64,000 nt of DNA from the NCBI GenBank assembly GCA_037783545.1, contig JBBELK010000393.1:124001-188000 (forward strand), in the 5' to 3' direction. The stretch comes from Henricia sp. BOLD:AAB3569. Taxonomy: Eukaryota > Echinodermata > Asteroidea > Spinulosida > Echinasteridae. How positions within the stretch are numbered: the first letter of the stretch is position 1; each line of letters starts with the position of its first letter. Shown one piece after another: positions 1 to 9,146 of this stretch. Both the position numbers and the translations under genes were made by a program. The notes below the pieces were generated by a model. The model was given only the letters and a program-made list of their open reading frames with translations, had not been told where the DNA came from and searched no databases.

Positions 1-41
1 GGACACACTTTGACCTAATTCCCGTCACAATCTGGGGTGAG
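1..41 (+). repeat. Partial monomer at left edge
   Basis: These 41 bases match consensus positions 233-273, starting at ggacacac and ending at ggggtgag just before the first complete monomer at 42. The monomer is cut by the window edge and not by a biological boundary, so the array extends to the left. Confidence 0.97.
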
Positions 42-2240
42 TCAACGGCCGTACAAATGTACACCAGCGCGGCGCATGCGCAGGGTGTCCCAACAGCCAC
101 GGTTAGGGGAATAACCACGCAGCCGAGCTCCGTTTTCCCTAAACTCTGAAATTTCTCCGTCATTTCCCAGCGAAAATCTGTCAATTTTGCATGACAAGTG
201 CGGAATATATACAGTTTGGAGCATGCAAAATTTGAAGTTGGTTGGAAAATTCCTTGATTTCCAAATTTTCCGGCATTTGGGACACACTTTGACCTAATTC
301 CCGTCACAATCTGGGGTGAGTCAACGGCCGTACAAATGTACACCAGCGCGGCGCAGGGTGTCCCAACAGCCACGGTTAGGGGAATAACCACGCCACCGAG
401 CTCCGTTTTCCCTAAACTCTGAAATTTCTCCGTCATTTCCCACCGAAAATCTGTCAATTTTGCATGACAAGTGCGGAATATATACAGTTTGGAGCATGCA
501 AAATTTGAAGTTGGTTGGAAAATTCCTTGATTTCCAAATTTGCCGGCATTTGGGACACACTTTGACCTAATTCCCGTCACAATCTGGGGTGAGTCAACGG
601 CCGTACAAATGTACACCAGCGCGGCGCATGCGCAGGGTGTCCCAACAGCCACGGTTAGGGGAATAACCACGCAGCCGAGCTCCGTTTTCCCTAAACTCTG
701 AAATTTCTCCGTCATTTCCCAGCGAAAATCTGTCAATTTTGCATGACAAGTGCGGACTATATACAGTTTGGAGCATGCAAAATTTGAAGTTGGTTGGAAA
801 ATTCCTTGATTTCCAAATTTGCCGGCATTTGGGACACACTTTGACCTAATTCCCGTCACAATCTGGGGTGAGTCAACGGCCGTAGAAATGTACACCAGCG
901 CGGCGCAGGGTGTCCCAACAGCCACGGTTAGGGGAATAACCACGCAGCCGAGCTCCGTTTTCTCTAAACTCTGAAATTTCTCCGTCATTTCCCAGCGAAA
1001 ATCTGTCAATTTTGCATGACAAGTGCGGAATATATACAGTTTGGAGCATGCAAAATTTGAAGTTGGTTGGAAAATTCCTTGATTTCCAAATTTGCCGGCA
1101 TTTGGGACACACTTTGACCTAATTCCCGTCACAATCTGGGGTGAGTCAACGGCCGTACAAATGTACACCAGCGCGGCGCAGGGTGTCCCAACAGCCACGG
1201 TTAGGGGAATAACCACGCAGCCGAGCTCCGTTTTCCCTAAACTCTGAAATTTCTCCGTCATTTCCCAGCGAAAATCTGTCAATTTTGCATGACAAGTGCG
1301 GAATATATACAGTTTGGAGCATGGAAAATTTGAAGTTGGTTGGAAAATTCCTTGATTTCCAAATTTGCCGGCATTTGGGACACACTTTGACCTAATTCCC
1401 GTCACAATCTGGGGTGAGTCAACGGCCGTACAAATGTACACCAGCGCGGCGCATGCGCAGGGTGTCCCAACAGCCACGGTTAGGGGAATAACCACGCAGC
1501 CGAGCTCCGTTTTCCCTAAACTCTGAAATTTCTCCGTCATTTCCCAGCGAAAATCTGTAAATTTTGCATGACAAGTGCGGAATATATACAGTTTGGAGCA
1601 TGCAAAATTTGAAGTTGGTTGGAAAATTCCTTGATTTCCAAATTTGCCGGCATTTGGGACACACTTTGACCTAATTCCCGTCATAATCTGGGGTGAGTCA
1701 ACGGCCGTACAAATGTACACCAGCGCGGCGCAGGGTGTCCCAACAGCCACGGTTAGGGGAATAACGACGCAGCCGAGCTCCGTTTTCCCTAAACTCTGAA
1801 ATTTCTCCGTCATTTCCCAGCGAAAATCTGTCAATTTTGCATGACAAGTGCGGAATATATACAGTTTGGAGCATGCAAAATTTGAAGTTGGTTGGAAAAT
1901 TCCTTGATTTCCAAATTTTCCGGCATTTGGGACACACTTTGACCTAATTCCCGTCACAATCTGGGGTGAGTCAACGGCCGTACAAATGTACACCAGCGCG
2001 GCGCAGGGTGTCCCAACAGCCACGGTTAGGGGAATAACCACGCAGCCGAGCTCCGTTTTCCCTAAACTCTGAAATTTCTCCGTCATTTCCCACCGAAAAT
2101 CTGTCAATTTTGCATGACAAGTGCGGAATATATACAGTTTGGAGCATGCACAATTTGAAGTTGGTTGGAAAATTGCTTGATTTCCAAATTTGCCGGCATT
2201 TGGGACACACTTTGACCTAATTCCCGTCACAATCTGGGGT

Positions 2241-2245
2241 ACCGT
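2241..2245 (+). other. Private 5-bp insertion creating GGTACC
   Basis: Between ggggt and gagtcaacgg this junction carries accgt, giving a 278-base monomer 1971-2248 and a GGTACC (KpnI) hexamer at 2238-2243. I saw it at no other junction. The TGAGTCA motif survives after the insertion. Confidence 0.9.
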
Positions 2246-2800
2246 GAGTCAACGGCCGTACAAATGTACACCAGCGCGGCGCATGCGCAGGGTGTCCCAA
2301 CAGCCACGGTTAGGGGAATAACCACGCAGCCGAGCTCCGTTTTCCCTAAACTCTGAAATTTCTCCGTCATTTCCCAGCGAAAATCTGTCAATTTTGCATG
2401 ACAAGTGCGGACTATATACAGTTTGGAGCATGCAAAATTTGAAGTTGGTTGGAAAATTCCTTGATTTCCAAATTTGCCGGCATTTGGGACACACTTTGAC
2501 CTAATTCCCGTCACAATCTGGGGTGAGTCAACGGCCGTAGAAATATACACCAGCGCGGCGCAGGGTGTCCCAACAGCCACGGTTAGGGGAATAACCACGC
2601 AGCCGAGCTCCGTTTTCGCTAAACTCTGAAATTTCTCCGTCATTTCCCAGCGAAAATCTGTCAATTTTGCATGACAAGTGCGGAATATATACAGTTTGGA
2701 GCATGCAAAATTTGAAGTTGGTTGGAAAATTCCTTGATTTCCAAATTTGCCGGCATTTGGGACACACTTTGACCTAATTCCCGTCACAATCTGGGGTGAG

Positions 2801-3074
2801 TCAACGGCCGTAGAAATGTACACCAGCGCATGCGCAGGGTGTCCCAACAGCCACGGTTAGGGGAATAACCACGCAGCCGAGCTCCGTTTTCCCTAAACTC
2901 TTAAATTTCTCCGTCATTTCCGAGCGAAAATCTGTCAATTTTGCATGACAAGTGCGGAATATATACAGTTTGGAGCATGCAAAATTTGAAGTTGGTTGGA
3001 AAATTCCTTGATTTCCAAATTTGCCGGCATTTGGGACACACTTTGACCTTATTCCCGTCACAATCTGGGGTGAG
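2801..3074 (+). repeat. Long monomer with 5-bp deletion in the GC-rich part
   Basis: The sequence reads ccagcgcatgcgcaggg, where other long monomers have ccagcgcggcgcatgcgc. This fits loss of five bases between two gcgc stretches. The same deletion occurs at 4733-5006 and 6112-6385. Those copies also share gtagaaatg and ctcttaaat with this one, so the deletion arose once and was copied by amplification. This copy also has private changes (tttccgagcg, ccttattccc). Confidence 0.9.
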
Positions 3075-4180
3075 TCAACGGCCGTACAAATGTACACCAG
3101 CGCGGCGCAGGGTGTCCCAACAGCCACGGTTAGGGGAATAACCACGCAGCCGAGCTCCGTTTTCCCTAAACTCTGAAATTTCTCCGTCATTTCCCAGCGA
3201 AAATCTGTCAATTTTGCATGACAAGTGCGGAATATATACAGTTTGGAGCATGCAAAATTTGAAGTTGGTTGGAAAATTCCTTGATTTCCAAATTTGCCGG
3301 CATTTGGGACACACTTTGACCTAATTCCCGTCACAATCTGGGGTGAGTCAACGGCCGTACAAATGTACACCAGCGCGGCGCATGCGCAGGGTGTCCCCCA
3401 ACAGCCACGGTGAGGGGAATAACCACGCAGCCGAGCTCCGTTTTCCCTAAACTCTGACATTTCTCCGTCATTTCCCAGCGAAAATCTGTCAATTTTGCAT
3501 GACAAGTGCGGAATATATACAGTTTGGAGCATGCAAAATTTGAAGTTGGTTGGAAAATTCCTTGATTTCCAAATTTGCCGGCATTTGGGACACACTTTGA
3601 CCTAATTCCCGTCACAATCTGGGGTGAGTCAACGGCCGTACAAATGTACACCAGCGCGGCGTAGGCTGTCCCAACAGCCACGGTTAGGGGAATAACCACG
3701 CAGCCGAGCTCCGTTTTCCCTAAACTCTGAAATTTCTCCGTCATTTCCCAGCGAAAATCTGTCAATTTTGCATGACAAGTGCGGAATATATACAGTTTGG
3801 AGCATGCAAAATTTGAAGTTGGTTGGAAAATTCCTTGATTTCCAAATTTGCCGGCATTTGGGACACACTTTGACCTAATTCCCGTCACAATCTGGGGTGA
3901 GTCAACGGCCGTACAAATGTACACCAGCGCGGCGCATGCGCAGGGTGTCCCAACAGCCACGGTTAGGGGAATAACCACGCAGCCGAGCTCCGTTTTCCCT
4001 AAACTCTGAAATTTCTCCGTCATTTCCCAGCGAAAATCTGTCAATTTTGCATGACAAGTGCGGACTATATACAGTTTGGAGCATGCAAAATTTGAAGTTG
4101 GTTGGAAAATTCCTTGATTTCCAAATTTGCCGGCATTTGGGACACACTTTGACCTAATTCCCGTCACAATCTGGGGTGAG

Positions 4181-5559
4181 TCAACGGCCGTACAAATGTA
4201 CACCAGCGCGGCGCATGCGCAGGGTGTCCCAACAGCCACGGTTAGGGGAATAACCACGCAGCCGAGCTCCGTTTCCCCTAAACTCTGAAATTTCTCCGTC
4301 ATTTCCCAGCGAAAATCTGTCAATTTTGCATGACAAGTGCGGACTATATACAGTTTGGAGCATGCAAAATTTGAAGTTGGTTGGAAAATTCCTTGATTTC
4401 CAAATTTGCCGGCATTTGGGACACACTTTGACCTAATTCCCGTCACAATCTGGGGTGAGTCAACGGCCGTAGAAATGTACACCAGCGCGGCGCAGGGTGT
4501 CCCAACAGCCACGGTTAGGGGAATAACCACGCAGCCGAGCTCCGTTTTCTCTAAACTCTGAAATTTCTCCGTCATTTCCCAGCGAAAATCTGTCAATTTT
4601 GCATGACAAGTGCGGAATATATACAGTTTGGAGCATGCAAAATTTGAAGTTGGTTGGAAAATTCCTTGATTTCCAAATTTGCCGGCATTTGGGACACACT
4701 TTGACCTAATTCCCGTCACAATCTGGGGTGAGTCAACGGCCGTAGAAATGTACACCAGCGCATGCGCAGGGTGTCCCAACAGCCACGGTTAGGGGAATAA
4801 CCACGCAGCCGAGCTCCGTTTTCCCTAAACTCTTAAATTTCTCCGTCATTTCCCAGCGAAAATCTGTCAATTTTGCATGACAAGTGCGGAATATATACAG
4901 TTTGGAGCATGCAAAATTTGAAGTTGGTTGGAAAATTCCTTGATTTCCAAATTTGCCGGCATTTGGGACACACTTTGACCTAACTCCCGTCACAATCTGG
5001 GGTAAGTCAACGGCCGTAAAAATGTACACCAGCGCGGCGCAGGGTGTCCCAACAGCCACGGTTAGGGGAATAAACCACGCAGCCGAGCTCCGTTTTCCCT
5101 AAACTCTGAAATTTCTCCGTCATTTCCCAGCGAAAATCTGTCAATTTTGCATGACAAGTGCGGAATATATACAGTTTGGAGCATGCAAAATTTGAAGTTG
5201 GTTGGAAAATTCCTTGATTTCCAAATTTGCCGGCATTTGGGACACACTTTGACCTAATTCCCGTCACAATCTGGGGTGAGTCAACGGCCGTACAAATGTA
5301 CACCAGCGCGGCGCATGCGCAGGGTGTCCCAACAGCCACGGTTAGGGGAATAACCACGCAGCCGAGCTCCGTTTTCCCTAAACTCTGAAATTTCTCCGTC
5401 ATTTCCCAGCGAAAATCTGTCAATTTTGCATGACAAGTGCGGAATATATACAGTTTGGAGCATGCAAAATTTGAAGTTGGTTGGAAAATTCCTTGATTTC
5501 CAAATTTGCCGGCATTTGGGACACACTTTGACCTAATTCCCGTCACAATCTGGGGTGAG
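4181..5559 (+). repeat. HOR pentamer of 1,379 bp, copy 1
   Basis: Five monomers: 4181 L, 4460 S, 4733 L(-5), 5007 S(+1 a, aataaacc), 5281 L. Markers in order: cggactata; gtagaaatg with ttctctaaac; the 5-bp deletion with ctcttaaat and cctaactccc; the extra a. All recur in the same order 1,379 bases further on. I see four differences from copy 2, at 4275, 5004, 5019 and 5297 (equivalent to 5654, 6383, 6398 and 6676). Confidence 0.92.
5069..5076 (+). other. Recurrent +1 A variant (aataaacc), type example
   Basis: An extra a in aataacc gives 274-base short monomers. The ten monomers carrying it start at 5007, 6386, 44465, 45291, 46942, 47768, 49419, 54940, 58797 and 63208. The change shifts the reading frame of the otherwise open minus-strand frame each time, yet it has been amplified within HORs. 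This is direct evidence against selection for coding. Confidence 0.9.
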
Positions 5560-6938
5560 TCAACGGCCGTACAAATGTACACCAGCGCGGCGCATGCGCA
5601 GGGTGTCCCAACAGCCACGGTTAGGGGAATAACCACGCAGCCGAGCTCCGTTTTCCCTAAACTCTGAAATTTCTCCGTCATTTCCCAGCGAAAATCTGTC
5701 AATTTTGCATGACAAGTGCGGACTATATACAGTTTGGAGCATGCAAAATTTGAAGTTGGTTGGAAAATTCCTTGATTTCCAAATTTGCCGGCATTTGGGA
5801 CACACTTTGACCTAATTCCCGTCACAATCTGGGGTGAGTCAACGGCCGTAGAAATGTACACCAGCGCGGCGCAGGGTGTCCCAACAGCCACGGTTAGGGG
5901 AATAACCACGCAGCCGAGCTCCGTTTTCTCTAAACTCTGAAATTTCTCCGTCATTTCCCAGCGAAAATCTGTCAATTTTGCATGACAAGTGCGGAATATA
6001 TACAGTTTGGAGCATGCAAAATTTGAAGTTGGTTGGAAAATTCCTTGATTTCCAAATTTGCCGGCATTTGGGACACACTTTGACCTAATTCCCGTCACAA
6101 TCTGGGGTGAGTCAACGGCCGTAGAAATGTACACCAGCGCATGCGCAGGGTGTCCCAACAGCCACGGTTAGGGGAATAACCACGCAGCCGAGCTCCGTTT
6201 TCCCTAAACTCTTAAATTTCTCCGTCATTTCCCAGCGAAAATCTGTCAATTTTGCATGACAAGTGCGGAATATATACAGTTTGGAGCATGCAAAATTTGA
6301 AGTTGGTTGGAAAATTCCTTGATTTCCAAATTTGCCGGCATTTGGGACACACTTTGACCTAACTCCCGTCACAATCTGGGGTGAGTCAACGGCCGTACAA
6401 ATGTACACCAGCGCGGCGCAGGGTGTCCCAACAGCCACGGTTAGGGGAATAAACCACGCAGCCGAGCTCCGTTTTCCCTAAACTCTGAAATTTCTCCGTC
6501 ATTTCCCAGCGAAAATCTGTCAATTTTGCATGACAAGTGCGGAATATATACAGTTTGGAGCATGCAAAATTTGAAGTTGGTTGGAAAATTCCTTGATTTC
6601 CAAATTTGCCGGCATTTGGGACACACTTTGACCTAATTCCCGTCACAATCTGGGGTGAGTCAACGGCCGTACAAACGTACACCAGCGCGGCGCATGCGCA
6701 GGGTGTCCCAACAGCCACGGTTAGGGGAATAACCACGCAGCCGAGCTCCGTTTTCCCTAAACTCTGAAATTTCTCCGTCATTTCCCAGCGAAAATCTGTC
6801 AATTTTGCATGACAAGTGCGGAATATATACAGTTTGGAGCATGCAAAATTTGAAGTTGGTTGGAAAATTCCTTGATTTCCAAATTTGCCGGCATTTGGGA
6901 CACACTTTGACCTAATTCCCGTCACAATCTGGGGTGAG
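5560..6938 (+). repeat. HOR pentamer of 1,379 bp, copy 2
   Basis: Monomers 5560 L, 5839 S, 6112 L(-5), 6386 S(+1), 6660 L repeat copy 1 in order, sharing even the rare cctaactccc. The direct tandem position and about 99.7% identity by eye point to one recent five-monomer unequal exchange. The last monomer (6660) has a private acaaacgtac and also opens the L-S dimer domain. Confidence 0.92.
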
Positions 6939-7486
6939 TCAACGGCCGTACAAATGTACACCAGCGCGGCGCAGGGTGTCCCAACAGCCACGGTTAGGGG
7001 AATAACCACGCAGCCGAGCTCCGTTTTCCCTAAACTCTGAAATTTCTCCGTCATTTCCCAGCGAAAATCTGTCAATTTTGCATGACAAGTGCGGAATATA
7101 TACAGTTTGGAGCATGCAAAATTTGAAGTTGGTTGGAAAATTCCTTGATTTCCAAATTTGCCGGCATTTGGGACACACTTTGACCTAATTCCCGTCACAA
7201 TCTGGGGTGAGTCAACGGCCGTACAAATGTACACCAGCGCGGCGCATGCGCAGGGTGTCCCAACAGCCACGGTTAGGGGAATAACCACGCAGCCGAGCTC
7301 CGTTTTCCCTAAACTCTGAAATTTCTCCGTCATTTCCCAGCGAAAATCTGTCAATTTTGCATGACAAGTGCAGAATATATACAGTTTGGAGCATGCAAAA
7401 TTTGAAGTTGGTTGGAAAATTCCTTGATTTCCAAATTTGCCGGCATTTGGGACACACTTTGACCTAATTCCCGTCACAATCTGGGG

Positions 7487-7493
7487 TGAGTCA
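7487..7493. promoter_or_regulatory. Canonical bZIP-type motif TGAGTCA at each monomer junction
   Basis: TGAGTCA is the exact AP-1/TRE and Gcn4 recognition sequence known from animals and fungi. It spans the last four and first three bases of the unit used here and recurs at nearly every junction. Losses seen: taagtca at 5003-5009, tcagtca at 33409-33415, and gtgagtta at the monomers starting 27340, 32861 and 40874. Seven bases inside a homogenised repeat may be chance, and no binding is shown. Confidence 0.35.
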
Positions 7494-7499
7494 ACGGCC

Positions 7500-7511
7500 G
7501 TACAAATGTAC
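7500..7511. repeat. Short dyad GTACA-AA-TGTAC
   Basis: Positions 10-21 of the monomer form a 5-bp inverted repeat with a two-base centre. A c-to-g change at position 13 (gtagaaatg) breaks it in about 20 monomers, all left of about 36.2 kb. Confidence 0.6.
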
Positions 7512-7625
7512 ACCAGCGCGGCGCAGGGTGTCCCAACAGCCACGGTTAGGGGAATAACCACGCAGCCGAGCTCCGTTTTCCCTAAACTCTGAAATTTCTC
7601 CGTCATTTCCCAGCGAAAATCTGTC

Positions 7626-7675
7626 AATTTTGCATGACAAGTGCGGAATATATACAGTTTGGAGCATGCAAAATT
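7626..7675. repeat. 11-bp perfect inverted repeat within each monomer
   Basis: Arms AATTTTGCATG (7626-7636) and CATGCAAAATT (7665-7675) are exact reverse complements separated by 28 bases that include ATATATA. With a one-base bulge the stem extends by TC/GA. It is present at the same place (136-185) in most monomers. Arm variants, such as c179 to g, a176 to t, and a-to-c changes at 180-182, are not matched by a partner change in the other arm. That argues against selection for an RNA stem. Cruciform extrusion or binding of a dimeric protein remain possible. Confidence 0.75.
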
Positions 7676-7684
7676 TGAAGTTGG

Positions 7685-7707
7685 TTGGAAAATTCCTTGA
7701 TTTCCAA
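7685..7707. repeat. 7-bp inverted repeat (TTGGAAA / TTTCCAA)
   Basis: TTGGAAA, nine bases, then TTTCCAA at positions 195-217 of the monomer. The arm sequence changes in some copies without compensation, for example g198 to a at 23196, 28717 and 35354. Outer AT-rich segments, GCAAAATTTG on the left and CAAATTTGC on the right, can also pair with one bulge, so two nested dyads overlap here. Confidence 0.65.
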
Positions 7708-7763
7708 ATTTGCCGGCATTTGGGACACACTTTGACCTAATTCCCGTCACAATCTGGGGTGAG

Positions 7764-8042
7764 TCAACGGCCGTACAAATGTACACCAGCGCGGCGCATG
7801 CGCAGGGTGTCCCAACAGCCACGGTTAGGGGAATAACCACGCAGCCGAGCTCCGTTTTCCCTAAACTCTGAAATTTCTCCGTCATTTCCCAGCGAAAATC
7901 TGTCAATTTTGCATGACAAGTGCGGAATATATACAGTTTGGAGCATGCAAAATTTGAAGTTGGTTGGAAAATTCCTTGATTTCCAAATTTGCCGGCATTT
8001 GGGACACACTTTGACCTAATTCCCGTCACAATCTGGGGTGAG
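7764..8042 (+). repeat. Reference long monomer (L, 279 bp)
   Basis: This copy equals the short consensus except for six extra bases in the GC-rich part: ggcgcaggg becomes ggcgcatgcgcaggg. The extra bases make two near-identical six-base units in tandem, gcgcat and gcgcag. This fits slippage in either direction: a duplication of S, or deletion of L between the two gcgca copies. Of the 231 complete monomers, 109 belong to this class, including six with other small indels. Both lengths are multiples of three. Confidence 0.96.
7794..7803. other. Perfect 10-bp palindrome specific to long monomers
   Basis: GCGCATGCGC equals its own reverse complement and, with the following A, gives 11 bases of alternating purine and pyrimidine, a pattern known to favour Z-DNA. 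It also matches 11 of 12 positions of the published metazoan NRF-1 consensus YGCGCAYGCGCR; only the first base is G instead of Y. It is intact in most long monomers (first copy at 72-81) and absent from short ones. Long monomers at 25678, 31199, 37835 and 39212 carry catgagc and lose it. Factor binding is inference. Confidence 0.6.
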
Positions 8043-9146
8043 TCAACGGCCGTACAAATGTACACCAGCGCGGCGCAGGGTGTCCCAACAGCCACGGTTA
8101 GGGGAATAACCACGCAGCCGAGCTCCGTTTTCCCTAAACTCTGAAATTTCTCCGTCATTTCCCACCGAAAATCTGTCAATTTTGCATGTCAAGTGCGGAA
8201 TATATACAGTTTGGAGCATGCAAAATTTGAAGTTGGTTGGAAAATTCCTTGATTTCCAAATTTGCCGGCATTTGGGACACACTTTGACCTAATTCCCGTC
8301 ACAATCTGGGGTGAGTCAACGGCCGTACAAATGTACACCAGCGCGGCGCATGCGCAGGGTGTCCCAACAGCCACGGTTAGGGGAATAACCACGCAGCCGA
8401 GCTCCGTTTTCCCTAAACTCTGAAATTTCTCCGTCATTTCCCAGCGAAAATCTGTCAATTTTGCATGACAAGTGCGGAATATATACAGTTTGGAGCATGC
8501 AAAATTTGAAGTTGGTTGGAAAATTCCTTGATTTCCAAATTTGCCGGCATTTGGGACACACTTTGACCTAATTCCCGTCACAATCTGGGGTGAGTCAACG
8601 GCCGTAGAAATGTACACCAGCGCGGCGTAGGGTGTCCCAACAGCCACGGTTAGGGGAATAACCACGCAGCCGAGCTCCGTTTTCCCTAAACTCTGAAATT
8701 TCTCCGTCATTTCCCACCGAAAATTTGTCAATTTTGCATGTCAAGTGCGGAATATATACAGTTTGGAGCATGCAAAATTTGAAGTTGGTTGGAAAATTCC
8801 TTGATTTCCAAATTTGCCGGCATTTGGGACACACTTTGACCTAATTCCCGTCACAATCTGGGGTGAGTCAACGGCCGTACAAATGTACACCAGCGCGGCG
8901 CATGCGCAGGGTGTCCCAACAGCCACGGTTAGGGGAATAACCACGCAGCCGAGCTCCGTTTTCCCTAAACTCTGAAATTTCTCCGTCATTTCCCACCGAA
9001 AATTTGTCAATTTTGCATGTCAAGTGCGGAATATATACAGTTTGGAGCATGCAAAATTTGAAGTTGGTTGGAAAATTCCTTGATTTCCAAATTTGCCGGC
9101 ATTTGGGACACACTTTGACCTAATTCCCGTCACAATCTGGGGTGAG

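Larger units (their letters stand above)
42..4180 (+). repeat. Heterogeneous monomers 1-15, no long perfect HOR
   Basis: Starts and classes: 42 L, 321 S, 594 L, 873 S, 1146 S, 1419 L, 1698 S, 1971 S (+5 bp), 2249 L, 2528 S, 2801 L (-5 bp), 3075 S, 3348 L (+2 bp, gtgtcccccaac), 3629 S, 3902 L. The long monomers at 594, 2249 and 3902 share cggactata. The pairs 594/873 and 2249/2528 are followed by gtagaaa-marked monomers, as in the pentamer region to the right, so this looks like older, shuffled copies of that HOR. Monomers 42 and 1698 share attttccggc. Confidence 0.9.
7491..7763 (+). repeat. Reference short monomer (S, 273 bp)
   Basis: This copy shows the majority base at every position and serves as the coordinate reference (position 1 = t of tcaacggcc). 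Main parts: dyad GTACA-AA-TGTAC at 10-21; GC-rich stretch 25-40; TTAGGG once at 56-61; AT-rich part from about 101 with A/T runs near 102, 126, 136, 180, 199 and 216; ATATATA at 158-164; inverted repeat arms at 136-146 and 175-185; hairpin 195-217; TGAGTCA across the junction with the next monomer. G+C is 129 of 273. Positions that vary and mark lineages include 13 (c/g), 34 (c/t), 57 (t/a), 91 (c/t), 123 (g/c), 132-133, 135 (c/t), 158 (a/c), 176 (a/t), 179 (c/g) and 198 (g/a). Confidence 0.96.

Noticed and set aside
42-287. Recurring 79-81 codon minus-strand frames with a CPKC pair near the start
   Set aside because: The same small frame appears in most monomers. A single Cys-x-x-Cys is not a zinc domain, and variants and indels destroy the frame freely.
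2941-3141. Short plus-strand frames (also 24997-25233, 30518-30754, 35846-36052, 56543-56788)
   Set aside because: Each depends on a local variant that removes a stop in the repeat. They have no other coding sign.
7484-7491. 5' splice-site-like GGGGTGAGT on the plus strand at each junction
   Set aside because: The match is good but short, has no matched acceptor or exon context, and the same bases make up the TGAGTCA motif.
7546-7551. TTAGGG once per monomer, possible telomeric link
   Set aside because: A single hexamer (ggttagggg) is not a telomere tract; it is lost in the ggtaagg variants and never occurs in tandem.
7649-7654. TATATA as a promoter
   Set aside because: It lies in the spacer of the inverted repeat with no downstream gene or initiator; variants such as ggaatctata and ggactatata spread without any sign of constraint.
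7681-7697. Resemblance to a CENP-B box
   Set aside because: TTGGTTGGAAA resembles the left part of the box (TTCGTTGGAAA), but the essential C is G and the essential CGGG half is absent (attcc instead).
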